The notes beneath the pieces are model-generated. The model searched no databases. It was not told the DNA's origin and saw only the letters and a program-made list of their open reading frames with translations. Shown here piece by piece: positions 1-9,571 of a stretch of 64,000 nucleotides of DNA. How positions within the stretch are numbered: the stretch's first letter is position 1; every line of letters starts with the position of its first letter. The stretch lies in assembly GCA_019448385.1 (NCBI GenBank), contig JAGTXO010000029.1, forward strand, positions 248,001 to 312,000, given 5' to 3'. The position numbers were made by a program, and so were the translations under genes. The stretch comes from Diacronema lutheri. Lineage: Eukaryota > Haptophyta > Pavlovophyceae > Pavlovales > Pavlovaceae.

Positions 1-547
1 CGGCACGAGCCGCAGCTGCTGCTGCTGCCGGCGCGGCGGCGTGTCGCGCGCGCCAGGGCGCACCGTGGCGGACACGCGCGCCCGGTGCGTGGGTGGCGCG
101 CCGCTCTCCATCGCACGGCCGCCGAGCAGCGCGCCCCAGGCCACGGCGGACGCGAGCGCCGCGCGCGCGGCGCCGTCGTCGGCGCCGACATCGTCATTCG
201 TGTCGGGCGACGGCTGCGCGACGGCAGGCAGAAGCGCAACCGAACGTGGCGGTGCGCTGTTCACGAGCGCGAGCGCCCACTCGTCCGATGTCGCCCTCGC
301 CCGCTTCGTCGCGAAGCTGCGCATCGCCGCGCGTCGCCGGGCCACCCCCCAAGTTCAAGTGGCTCCTTCCCGCGCCAACGGCTTCAGTCACCGCTCTTGG
401 CTTTACATAACGACGCTTTACAGGCTTTCTTTCATACCGGCATGGTGCGGCACCTGCAATGATGCGCGCCCGGCCGCGCATCCTCGCGCCCCGGTGGAGC
501 GACGGCGTCACTCGCTCCGGACCCTCGCCGCGCGCACGCGTGCGCAG
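1..547. other. upstream region of the ABHD17-like gene, no exon resolved
   Basis: The downstream frame stays open through here, but it has no ATG before position 659 and no family similarity, so it is probably 5' UTR, intron or an unresolved first exon. A copy of the short dispersed motif (TAACGACGCTTTACAG) lies at about 407-422. A possible 3' splice site (GCGCAG) ends at 547. The true start codon may lie further left or outside the window. Confidence 0.4.
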
Positions 548-2263
548 GGTGGCTGCGTCGTCTCGACGCTCATCGGTGCGCTCTGGTGCCGGAAGCGGTG
601 CGACGCGGCCGAGCTCGCGGGCGAGTTTGCCTACTTCCCGCCGTCGCCGTCGTCGTACATGGTCTCGCGCGCGCTGGACGGGCAGCTGGTGTGCACACTG
701 AACTCGGTCTACTTTCAGGCGCGTCACGCGATCAGCCTGACGCGCACGCAGGCGCAGGTCTTCGAGCTGCGCTCGGCGAGCGGCGCCTTCTTGCCCGCTT
801 TCTACTTTCGGCACGCGGACGCGAAGCTCACGCTGCTCTTCTCACACTCGAACGCGGTGGACTGCGGCTTCCTGTATCGCTTTTTCGACGAGCTCTCCAA
901 CCGCCTGCGCGTCAACGTCTTCGCTTACGAGTTCACGGGCTACGGTCCGACGATGCCGACGTCGGCGCCGCGCAACCACTCGCAGCGGCACGACGTCGAC
1001 GCCGCGTACGATTTCTTGTGCGAGCGGAAGCTCGACCCGGCGCAGCAGGTGATCGCGTACGGGCAATCAATCGGCTCGTACCCCACCCTCTACCTCGCCG
1101 CCAAGCGCCGCCTCCTCGGCACCGTCGTGCACTCGCCGATCGCCGCGGGCCTCCAGGTGATCACCCGGACGGACGGCTGCTGCGCGCCGCACCGCGTCTT
1201 CGCGTGCCTTGAGCCGTACCCGAACCTGCGCCTCGTCAAGCAGTGCGCGCACCGCGCGCGCCGCTCCGAGCCGCGCGCGGGCGCGGGCGGCGGCGCGCGC
1301 GGCGCCCACGTGCGGCCTGTGCGGGACGCGCGCACGCGCGCGCGCGCGCGCGCGACCCTCCGTGCCCGGCGCAGGCTGCGTGACCCGCTGCTCATCATCC
1401 ACGGCACGGCGGACGAGACGGTGAGCGTGGGCCACGGCCAGCGCCTCGCCGCCGCGTGCGCGCCCGAGGCGCGGTACGAGCCTTACTGGGTGCAGAGCGC
1501 GACGCACGAGGACGTGATAGAGGTTGACGAGCGCGAGTACTTTGCTCGGCTTGGTCGTTTTTTCGAGCACTGCGAGGCGAAACGGCGGGCGGAGCGGCGG
1601 GCGGAGGTGCCGCCGGACGTCGAGGCCGCGCGCTCGCGCGACGCGCTCGTCGACGACCGCAACGCGCTGCTCGACAGGAAATGGGACATGCGGCCCGTGA
1701 CAGAGGCTGCCCCGCCTGGCGCGCTGCCGGCGCAGCGTTCCGACCTGCGTTCCGACCTGCGTTCCGACCTGCAGTCGAGCACGGGCGCGGGCGCGGCGTG
1801 CGACGCGGGCCTGCAGCCCGTTTCGGAGCCCGAGACACCGCACGGCTGCCTGCCGCCCTCCGCCGCGCTCGCCGCTGCCGACGCCGGCGTGCGCGGCGCG
1901 GGCGCGGGGTCGGACATGCCACGAACGCCGCCGCCCGCCTCGCCGTCGAGCGCCGCGGCGCACGAGCGACAGAGCTCGCAAGAGACGGTGCGCAGCGTGC
2001 ATCTCGACGAGATGCGCCTGCACGTCGAGGAGCTCGCGCAGATCTCCATCGCCATCGACGCGGCCCATCTCGACCTTACGGGCTCGCCCGCCGGCGGCGG
2101 CGCGCCGCCCGCCGCGGCGTCGGCGGAGTGGGCGCCAGCGCAGCGCGTCGTGAGCGTGGCGGTGCAGCCCGCCACGCCATCGCCCGTGCGGTCGCTCGGG
2201 GCGACCACACCGCCGCGCGTGCCGATGGCGTCGACGGGCGGGCAGTCACCGCCGTTGAGCTGA
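548..2263 (+). CDS. ABHD17-like alpha/beta hydrolase (probable protein depalmitoylase), 5' end uncertain
   Basis: This resembles ABHD17-type serine hydrolases, which remove palmitate from membrane-attached proteins. The recognisable part starts near 560 with a Cys-bearing segment followed by AGEFAYFPPSPSSY, like the N terminus of ABHD17. Next come LLFSHSNAVDCGFLYRF, the nucleophile elbow GQSIGS (about 1061-1078), HSPI, LLIIHGTADETV carrying the acid, and ATHEDV carrying the histidine. A 132-bp intron is predicted at 1243-1374 (GTGCGC...GCAG). Removing it joins LVKQ to LRDPLLIIHG exactly as in the family. About 230 residues of low-complexity C terminus follow the fold. Position 548 is a putative exon start, not an ATG, so the N terminus is unresolved. 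The hydrolase assignment is firm; the depalmitoylase role is family inference. Confidence 0.75.
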   Translation, partial: GGCVVSTLIGALWCRKRCDAAELAGEFAYFPPSPSSYMVSRALDGQLVCTLNSVYFQARHAISLTRTQAQVFELRSASGAFLPAFYFRHADAKLTLLFSHSNAVDCGFLYRFFDELSNRLRVNVFAYEFTGYGPTMPTSAPRNHSQRHDVDAAYDFLCERKLDPAQQVIAYGQSIGSYPTLYLAAKRRLLGTVVHSPIAAGLQVITRTDGCCAPHRVFACLEPYPNLRLVKQCAHRARRSEPRAGAGGGARGAHVRPVRDARTRARARATLRARRRLRDPLLIIHGTADETVSVGHGQRLAAACAPEARYEPYWVQSATHEDVIEVDEREYFARLGRFFEHCEAKRRAERRAEVPPDVEAARSRDALVDDRNALLDRKWDMRPVTEAAPPGALPAQRSDLRSDLRSDLQSSTGAGAACDAGLQPVSEPETPHGCLPPSAALAAADAGVRGAGAGSDMPRTPPPASPSSAAAHERQSSQETVRSVHLDEMRLHVEELAQISIAIDAAHLDLTGSPAGGGAPPAAASAEWAPAQRVVSVAVQPATPSPVRSLGATTPPRVPMASTGGQSPPLS

Positions 2264-2878
2264 CGGCACGCTAGCAAATTCGTAGTCAGAAAGTGGCCCT
2301 AAAGACCATGCCACGCTGGAACAAGCGGCTGCCGCTGCGCCGCGCGCCATTCCGGTTAAGCGTGCAGCACCTGCTCATCGCCAAGTGATCAGCCGATGCG
2401 CGCGCGAGCGCCGAGCGGGCGGCCGCGCACGCACGCGAGCCGCACGTGCTCATTCACACACTCAATCCTGCGGTGACCTGTACCTGTCCTATGCCTGTGT
2501 CGCGCGAGAGCTCGCGCCAAACCCACTATTGACCCGCGCGGCGCGCTGCCGCGCGCCGTCGCGCCGTCAGTGGGTGTGGCGAGCGGCCCTGCGCCCATGC
2601 TACACCGCCAAAGAGAGAACCTGCCAAAGAGGACCTAAAGCCAAAGAGAGTAGGGAACTGCCTAAAGGGGAAGGCGCGAAACGCACCGCCGAGCTGCCCC
2701 TGCCGAGACCGTCCACCCGCGCGCCGCCCGTAGCTCGCTTGTCGCCAAGCGAGGAGAGGGGCGGGGGGCGGGGAGCGAACGATGGAGGAAGGGGGGAAGT
2801 CGACGGAAGCGCGTCGACGAGAAGCCAAAGTGTGCACCGCGGCTGCGGCTGCGGCTGCGGCTGCGGCTGCGGCTGCGG
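2264..2878. other. intergenic, convergent 3' ends
   Basis: The space lies between the hydrolase stop and the homeodomain gene stop. It holds purine-rich near-repeats starting CCAAAGAG (about 2608-2660) and a (GGCTGC)n run at about 2840-2880 that abuts the homeodomain stop. Only short ORFs without family similarity are seen. Confidence 0.5.
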
Positions 2879-4264
2879 CTACGGCGGAAGCGGCAGCTCG
2901 TCGCCAGGCGGCTGTGCAAAGCACGGCGCGAAGCCAGCGGGCGCGCCCGCTGCGGCCTGCTGCGCGGCCAGCGGCGGCGGCTGTGCGCCGTACGGCGGCG
3001 CGTAACGGGCGCATGGCGGCGCGTAACAGCACGGCGACGGCTCGGCGCACGTTGGGCCGTGCGCGTCCCACGCGCACGGCGGCAACATCGGCGCGCACGC
3101 CGTCGGGTAGCCGTGCGGCATCGGGGGCTGTGGGGCCATCGCTGCGGAGAAATGCGCCGCGTGTGCATACGCGCCGTACGAGTGCGCGTCGACCGGGTAG
3201 TACTTCAGCGGCTGCTGGGGCAGCTGGCGCGCGAAGCTGGGGTGCGCGCCGGGGTAGTAGGGCGTGTCCACGTACCCGCAGCAGCTGCTCGTGCCAATGC
3301 CGTACGGCGCGCAACACCCGCCGTCGGCGCACGCGCGCGCGCGCACATGCGCCTGATACGCGTTGCCCGGTTCGGCGGCGAGGACAGGGCGGCCGTCGAC
3401 GCTCTGTGGCACGGGCGCGGCGGAAGCCATCGTGTGCATCGGCGCAGCGCCGTGCGGCGACGGCGGCTGCTGCTGCTGCGGGTAAAAGCAACTTGGACCG
3501 TAGCCAAGCGGCTGGGGCTGGGGCGGCTGGGGCTGCGGCTGCGGCTGGGGCTGCTGGTGCCGTAGCGTCAGCTGCGGCGACGGCGGCTGCGGCTGCGCGC
3601 CGGCAGGCCACGGCTGCGGCTGCGCAGGCCGCATGTGCGAGCGCGAGTTGAAAGGCGCGTTCGCGAGCATCATCCTGTTCGCAGCCACCTCAGCCGCAAG
3701 GCACGCGGCGAGCTGCGCCGGGATGCACGACGACGTGCGGCGTGGCGCGGGGTACGCGTCCACGCGGGGCGCACTCGGAGGCGGCGCCGCGCCGCCAAAG
3801 TGCGCGCCATACTCGTCGCCGTGCGCACCCAGCTCGGCGTGGAACGCGCGCGGCGACGAGCCCTCGCCAGCCATGCCGTCCGCCAGCCCGTCGGGCGCCT
3901 TCCGCTTGAGGCGCCTCCGGCGGTTTTGGAACCAGATCTGCACCGAGCGGAGCGTCATGCCGAGCGATTCGGCGATCATCGCCTGCATCTGCGCGCTCGG
4001 CGAGGGGTTCGCGGCGAAGATCTCCTTGAGCAGCGCGAGCACGTTCGGATCGAAGGTGCGCCTGCCCTTCCGCCGCGTCGCGGCCGCGGGCGTGTCGCCC
4101 GTCGCGCCTACGTGGTCCTCGTCGACGTCGGGCGCGCCGTCGTCATCGGGCGCGCTGGTCACGCTCGCGCTGGCCTCGGCGCCCGCGGAGCTCGGTGCGC
4201 GGTCACCCTCGTGCGCGCCCTCCGCCGTGCCGCCCTCCCGCCCGCCCCCGTCGCACTCCGCCAT
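2879..4264 (-). CDS. homeodomain transcription factor
   Basis: This is a 461-residue single-exon ORF read from the ATG at 4264. Residues about 64-122 form a homeodomain, starting RRKGRRTFDPN. The recognition helix contains VQIWFQNRRRRLKRK, with the invariant Trp, Phe and Asn (WFQN at 111-114). The N terminus is acidic and low complexity. After the homeodomain there are about 340 residues rich in Pro, Gln, Tyr, Ala, His and Cys, including a (PQ)n tract, which looks like a disordered regulatory tail. It is a nuclear DNA-binding protein; targets and class are unknown. The helix-1 to helix-2 spacing looks like a typical 60-residue homeodomain rather than a TALE type with a three-residue insertion. 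The stop codon sits directly beside a (CCGCAG)n microsatellite on this strand. Confidence 0.85.
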   Translation of the reverse strand: MAECDGGGREGGTAEGAHEGDRAPSSAGAEASASVTSAPDDDGAPDVDEDHVGATGDTPAAATRRKGRRTFDPNVLALLKEIFAANPSPSAQMQAMIAESLGMTLRSVQIWFQNRRRRLKRKAPDGLADGMAGEGSSPRAFHAELGAHGDEYGAHFGGAAPPPSAPRVDAYPAPRRTSSCIPAQLAACLAAEVAANRMMLANAPFNSRSHMRPAQPQPWPAGAQPQPPSPQLTLRHQQPQPQPQPQPPQPQPLGYGPSCFYPQQQQPPSPHGAAPMHTMASAAPVPQSVDGRPVLAAEPGNAYQAHVRARACADGGCCAPYGIGTSSCCGYVDTPYYPGAHPSFARQLPQQPLKYYPVDAHSYGAYAHAAHFSAAMAPQPPMPHGYPTACAPMLPPCAWDAHGPTCAEPSPCCYAPPCARYAPPYGAQPPPLAAQQAAAGAPAGFAPCFAQPPGDELPLPP

Positions 4265-5762
4265 CGCGGCGGTGCCCTACCTACCTACCTAACCCCCTCG
4301 ACCTTGACCCGGATTGCGTGTTGACAACTTAAGTAAAAATTTACAGAATTTAACTACGGTGCGGGCGCTGTTTTGGTGGTGCGGTGGCGGCGTAGGGGGG
4401 GTTCGGCTCTCGTGCGGCTTTCAGGCGGTGGCGCGACACGTGATACCCTGCCGTCCTCACGATCTCAGACTGCACGTTCCAATATATTTAACGACATTGG
4501 TGGCTACTCGATTCCCCCGCAGCTGGTGCTGACCCCGCTGTCCTGACGTAAGCGCCGTTAGTATATATTTCACCTTTTTTAAAAAAACTACGGTGCATCT
4601 CATTCCATCGGATAAAGGCGAAACGCCTCCGAGGGCGCGAGCCATCGCGCGCGCCCCCGTCCCTGCGATGGCGGGGGCGGAGCGCGCGGCTCATGCTCAG
4701 AGGTTGCGCCGCACGCGGCGCCCGCGCCGCGCCGTGGCGTGCGGACGAGCAGCTGTGCGCAGCCGCGCGGACCGGCGACCGCCAACGGCGGTGGTGAGGC
4801 CGCCGACGCGCCGGGCGTGCGGCGCATGCGGCGGAGCTTTGGCGCCGTCGGCGCGCGCGCCGGCGACTGCCGAGTGCGGTGTGCGCGGCGCGGCGGAGCC
4901 AGACGTGCGCGCGTCCAGCTTCTACCTCCGCCGCTCCTTCCAGCTCGTGCCCTCCTCGCCCACTCTTTCGATATTCACCGCGGGGCCGGGTGCGATTGAC
5001 ACTAGAGGAACAAGCCGCGGACGCTCGGGGCGCGATCAGCGGACGCTCGTGGCGCGCCTGCCGCAAGAGCACGGCTGGGTGCTGATGCCAGACAGCGCCG
5101 TCAAGCGCTCGTAGGTGCGCGCCGTGGCGCGCGGCGCACGCGGCGCGCGCGGCGCACGCGGCGCGCTCGTCGCGCGCGCGCGTCGCCTCGCGTCGGCGCT
5201 CCAACGCCGCCGCGACAACTGCCGACTGAGCTCGGGGGCGAGGCGTGCGCGCGGGCGGGTTGAGCTCGGGGGCGAGGGCGTGCGTGTCCACAAGCCCGCT
5301 GCTCCCGAGTCGCGTGCTTGCAACCGGCGGCGCGCGTCCACGGCACGCTCACGGCAGGCGAACGCCTGCTCGCTGCGCCGCACGCGCTTCGCGCGCACAT
5401 GTTTGCCCCTCAACCCATTTTGTACGCCCCTTGTTTCGGCTCAGCCTCTCACAAGACGTTGGCTCACGCGACCGGCGCGTCTCCACGGCGTGCGCGTGCC
5501 GGCGTGGGGCGCGGGCGGCGAGCGGCCGCGGCGCCGCTCGGCGCTCGCTCGGCTCGCGTGCCGCCGTCGAGATCCGTGCGGGCGCGTGGCCCGCGCCACC
5601 TCTCCGCGCGCGCGGCACGGCGCGCGCGTGCGCGGTGTCGCCGCAGCCGGCCGTCGCCGTCGGCGAGGCGGGCGCGGGACTTGAGCTCCGCGCGTGCTCG
5701 GCCACTTTTTTTGGATGCTAGTTTTTAAAAGACAGACAGATATTGGCCGGCGACGATAGGAT
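4265..5762. other. 1.5 kb without a clear gene
   Basis: Directly upstream of the homeodomain ATG is CTACC repeated three times. Positions 4310-4610 form an unusually AT-rich patch with two copies of AACTACGGTGC (about 4352 and 4587) and a minus-orientation copy of the dispersed TACTAAC element at about 4549-4566. From 4620 to 5700 the sequence is GC-rich and open on both strands without family similarity. A 17-bp direct repeat (TGAGCTCGGGGGCGAGG) occurs at about 5226 and 5259. A T-run and AAAAGACAGACAGATAT precede the ABCA ATG and may belong to its promoter or 5' UTR. Confidence 0.4.
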
Positions 5763-8700
5763 ATGCTGGCGGAAGCCCTGCTGGGCGGTGCCGACGAGGA
5801 GGCGCGCGCAAGGCCGCCGCCGCCCGCCGCGCCGCGCTCGGACGGCGATCAGCTGCGCGCGCTCCTACGCAAGCAATGGCAGCTCAAGGCGCGCAGCCCC
5901 GGCACCGCCGCGTGCGAGCTGCTGCTGCCGGCGGTCCTCTGCCTCACCGTCGTGCTCGGCGCGCGCCTCTCCGAGGGCAACGCGTCGCCCGCGCGCGCGT
6001 ACGCGCCGGACGGGTTGGTCGGCGCGCTCGAGAGCCTCGCGCCCCAGATCTGGCTTGCCGGCTCGACTAACAGCTGCATCGTCCCGCCGCTCGAGCTGTA
6101 CGTCAACGCGTCGCGCGAGGTGGCGCACGCGCTCGGTACGGACGGCGCTGGCGCGCTCGCGCTCGTGCCGCGCGGGCGCGCAGCGGAGCGGCTTCGCGCC
6201 TACCTCGAGGCGAGCGCGCCATCGGCCGCGCGCCTCATCACTACCGCGTACGCCGACGAGGCCGCCGCCGTCGACGCGCACGTGCGCGCGGCCGCAAAAC
6301 TGTGGGCTGTCGTCGTGATCGACGAGCGTCCCGCGCGGCCGCGCGCCGGCCGTTACGACTTTACGATCCGGATGGCGCACGGCGCGGTGCCGCGGACGAG
6401 CGGTGGCTTTGACCGTTTCGCCGTCGGTCTGGGCAAGCAGTGGGCGAAGTACTACGCGAGCGGTTTCTTGTCGTTACAACTCGCGCTGCTCAACTTTGGC
6501 GCGGCGGACGCGCTCGGCGCACGCGCCGCCGACGCGGGCGCGGCAGCGGCGGTGGCCGCCGAGCGGCTCGCGGCGGCGGTGCGTGGCGGCGCCGGCGCGT
6601 GGGACGCCGCCATTGCTGAGCCGGCCGCCGCGCTTGGCGCGCCGTTACCGCACGCCGCCACGGGCGAGCCGTTACTGCCTGCTGCCGCGGGCGCGCCGTT
6701 GCTGCCCGCTGCCGCGGGCGTACCATTCCCGACGTCTGCGTTTGACGTGAACCAATTCTTCGAGCACGTGGGCAACCTGATCGGTGCGTGCACTCATACA
6801 GACCCCCCCCCCCCCCCCGGCACGTGGGCAACCTGATCGGTGCGTGCACTCATACAGACCCCCCCCCCCCCCCCGGCACGTGGGCAACCTGATCGGTGCG
6901 TGCACTCATACAGACCCCCCCCCCCCCCCCCCCCGGCACGTGGGCAACCTGATCGGTGCGTGCACTCATACAGACCCCCCCCCCGCCCCCACCATCCCCA
7001 CAAAATCCCCGGGGCGTCCAGGCCTCGTCTTGGCAATTTCCATGGCGGTGCCGCTCTCCACGATGCTGCGCGCGATCGTCTCGGAGAAGGAGGCGCGCAT
7101 TCGCGAGTCGCTCGCGATGATGGGGCTGAACCCGCTCGTGCAGCATGGCAGCTGGGCCCTTGCATACGGCGCCGAATTCATCACCGTCGCGCTGCTCATC
7201 TCCGCCGAGCTCGCGCCGTCGGCGTTCCCGCTCGCGTCGCCGACGCTCGTGCTCGCGCTTTTCACCCTCTTCGCGCTGGACACGCTCGCGTTCGCGCTCG
7301 CGCTTGCGCCGCTCTTCCGCTCGGCCAAGCTCGCGTCGATCGCGGGCCCGCTCGCCTTCTTCGTGTGTCAGCAACTGTCGAGTCTATTTTTAGACAACCA
7401 AACCGGCGTTCTGGCGGACGGCGGTTCGCGCGCAAAATGGGCGGCGTCACTGCTTCCACCGCTCGGGTTCACGCTCGGCGCCAACCTGCTCTGCCTGTAC
7501 GAGGGATCCGGCCGCGCCGTCTCATGGGCGAATGCGTCCGACGGCGACTTCTCGATCGCCGACGCGCTCGGCGCGCTCGCGCTTGCGCTCCCGCTGTGGG
7601 CGGCGCTCGCGTGCGCGTTCGAGTGGCTCCTGCCCGGCGAGTACGGCCCGGGCTCGGACGCCTCGCTGCGCGGCTGCGCGCGCGCGCTCGCGCGCCGCGC
7701 GCGCCGTTGGCGCGCGCGCGCGCGCCGCGGCGGCGGTGACGGTGATGGTGACGACGACGACGACGACGACGGTGACGACGGTGACGACGGTGACGACGGT
7801 GACGGCGAGGGCTGCGAGCTGGGCGGTTCTGATCGCGATGCGCTCAGCGCGCTGCCGCGCCGCCGCCGCGCGCGCGCCGCCGGCCTCTCCGAGCCGCTCT
7901 CCGCCGACGAGCGCGCCGCCGGTCTCGCCGTCGACGCGCGCAAGCTCACCAAAACGTACGCCGACGGACACGTCGCGCTGCGCGGGCTCGAGCTGCAGCT
8001 CGTGCGCGGGCAGATCTCGGTCATCCTCGGCGCGAACGGCGCCGGTGTGCGCGCTGCCCGCGCCTCGTCGCCCGCCTCGCCGCCCGCGCGCTGCCCGCCT
8101 CGCCGCCCGCGCGCTGCCCGCCGCGCCGACGAGCGTGAGCGCGCGCGCACACCGGCGCCGCTCGCGCGCTCACGCGCCGCGCGCGCCGTGCGCGTGCGCG
8201 CGTCAGGCAAGTCAACGCTGCTCGCGGTACTGACCGGACTGCTGCCGCCGACTTCGGGCCGGTGCGCGGTGCTCGGCCTCGACGCGCGGCGCGAGATGCG
8301 CGAAATCCGGCGCCGGCTGGGTGTGTGCGCGCAGTCGAACGGAAGCGTCCTTTGGCCCGAGCTGAGCGTGAGAGAGCATCTAGCGCTCTTTGCCGCGGTC
8401 AAGGGTGTGCCCGCGGCGGATGTGCCCGCGGCGTGCGCCGAGATGGCCGACGCCGTCGGACTTGGCGACAGGCGTAACGCGCTGTCGGGCTCGCTGTCGG
8501 GCGGGATGAAGCGCAAGCTGTGCGTCGCGATCGCGTTGATCGGCGACTCGCCTCTCGTCCTGCTCGACGAGCCGAGCTCCGGGATGGATCCGGCGTCGCG
8601 CCGCGCGTTGTGGTCGCTCTTGCGCGCGGAGCGCGCCAGGCCAATCGGTGCCGCCATCGCTGCCGACGCCGACGCCGACGACGCTGCCGCTGCCGCCGAG

Positions 8701-9137
8701 CCGGCGGCGCGCGCGGCGGCGCGCGGCGCGGCGCGCGGACCGCCGCGCGCGCCGCTGCCGCCGCCGGTGGGCCGCTCGATCGTGATCACGACGCACTTCT
8801 TGGACGAGGCGGAGGCGCTCGGTGACCGCGTCGCTGTCCTGGCGCTCGGCAGGCTCCGCGCGGCCGGCACGCCGCTCGAGCTCAAGCGCAAATATGGGGT
8901 CGGGTACAGATTGACGCTCGCGCTGCGCGCGCGCGAGCCGCGCGCCGCGGCTGGTGCAGGCGGGGCGGGCGCGGGCGGGGCGGGCGCGGGCGGGGCGGGC
9001 GCGGACGGCGCCGCGCGGCGCGTGCTCGACTTTGTGCGCGAGAGCGTGCCGGCGGCGACGCTCGATGCCGCGCTCACGGCCGGCGCGACGCTCGCCGCGG
9101 GCGGCGCGCCACGCGACGGCGACGGCGACGGCGACGA

Positions 9138-9187
<50 letters not shown>

Positions 9188-9440
9188 GCGGCGTCGGCGA
9201 CGGCGGCGACGGGCGCGCGCGCGAGGCCGCGCGGCGTTTGGCCGGCTATGCGCCGAACGGCGGCGCGTCGAATGGCGTCGAGGGCGCGTGCGCGCCCGGC
9301 GCGCGCGGCGCGCGCCACTTGAGGCGCGGCATACCGCGCGAGGTGACCGTGCGGCTGCCGCTCGACGGCACGTGCCAGTTTCCCGCCCTTTTCGCCGCGC
9401 TCGACGCTCGGGTTGGCGCGGCGCGCGACGCGGACGCGGA

Positions 9441-9484
<44 letters not shown>

Positions 9485-9530
9485 TGGGCGTGGGCGCGGG
9501 CGTGGGCGCGGGCGCGGACGCGGGCGCGGA

Positions 9531-9571
<41 letters not shown>

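Noticed and set aside
2309-2389. 26-codon ORF (MPRWNKRLPLRRAP...)
   Set aside because: I considered a tiny ribosomal protein such as eL41 or eL39. The sequence matches neither, and no start context or splicing support is seen.
4593-5114. Plus-strand ORF after a motif copy, ending WVLMPDSAVKRS
   Set aside because: It has a non-ATG start, Arg/Ala-rich composition and no family similarity. It may be a stray exon but is not supportable.
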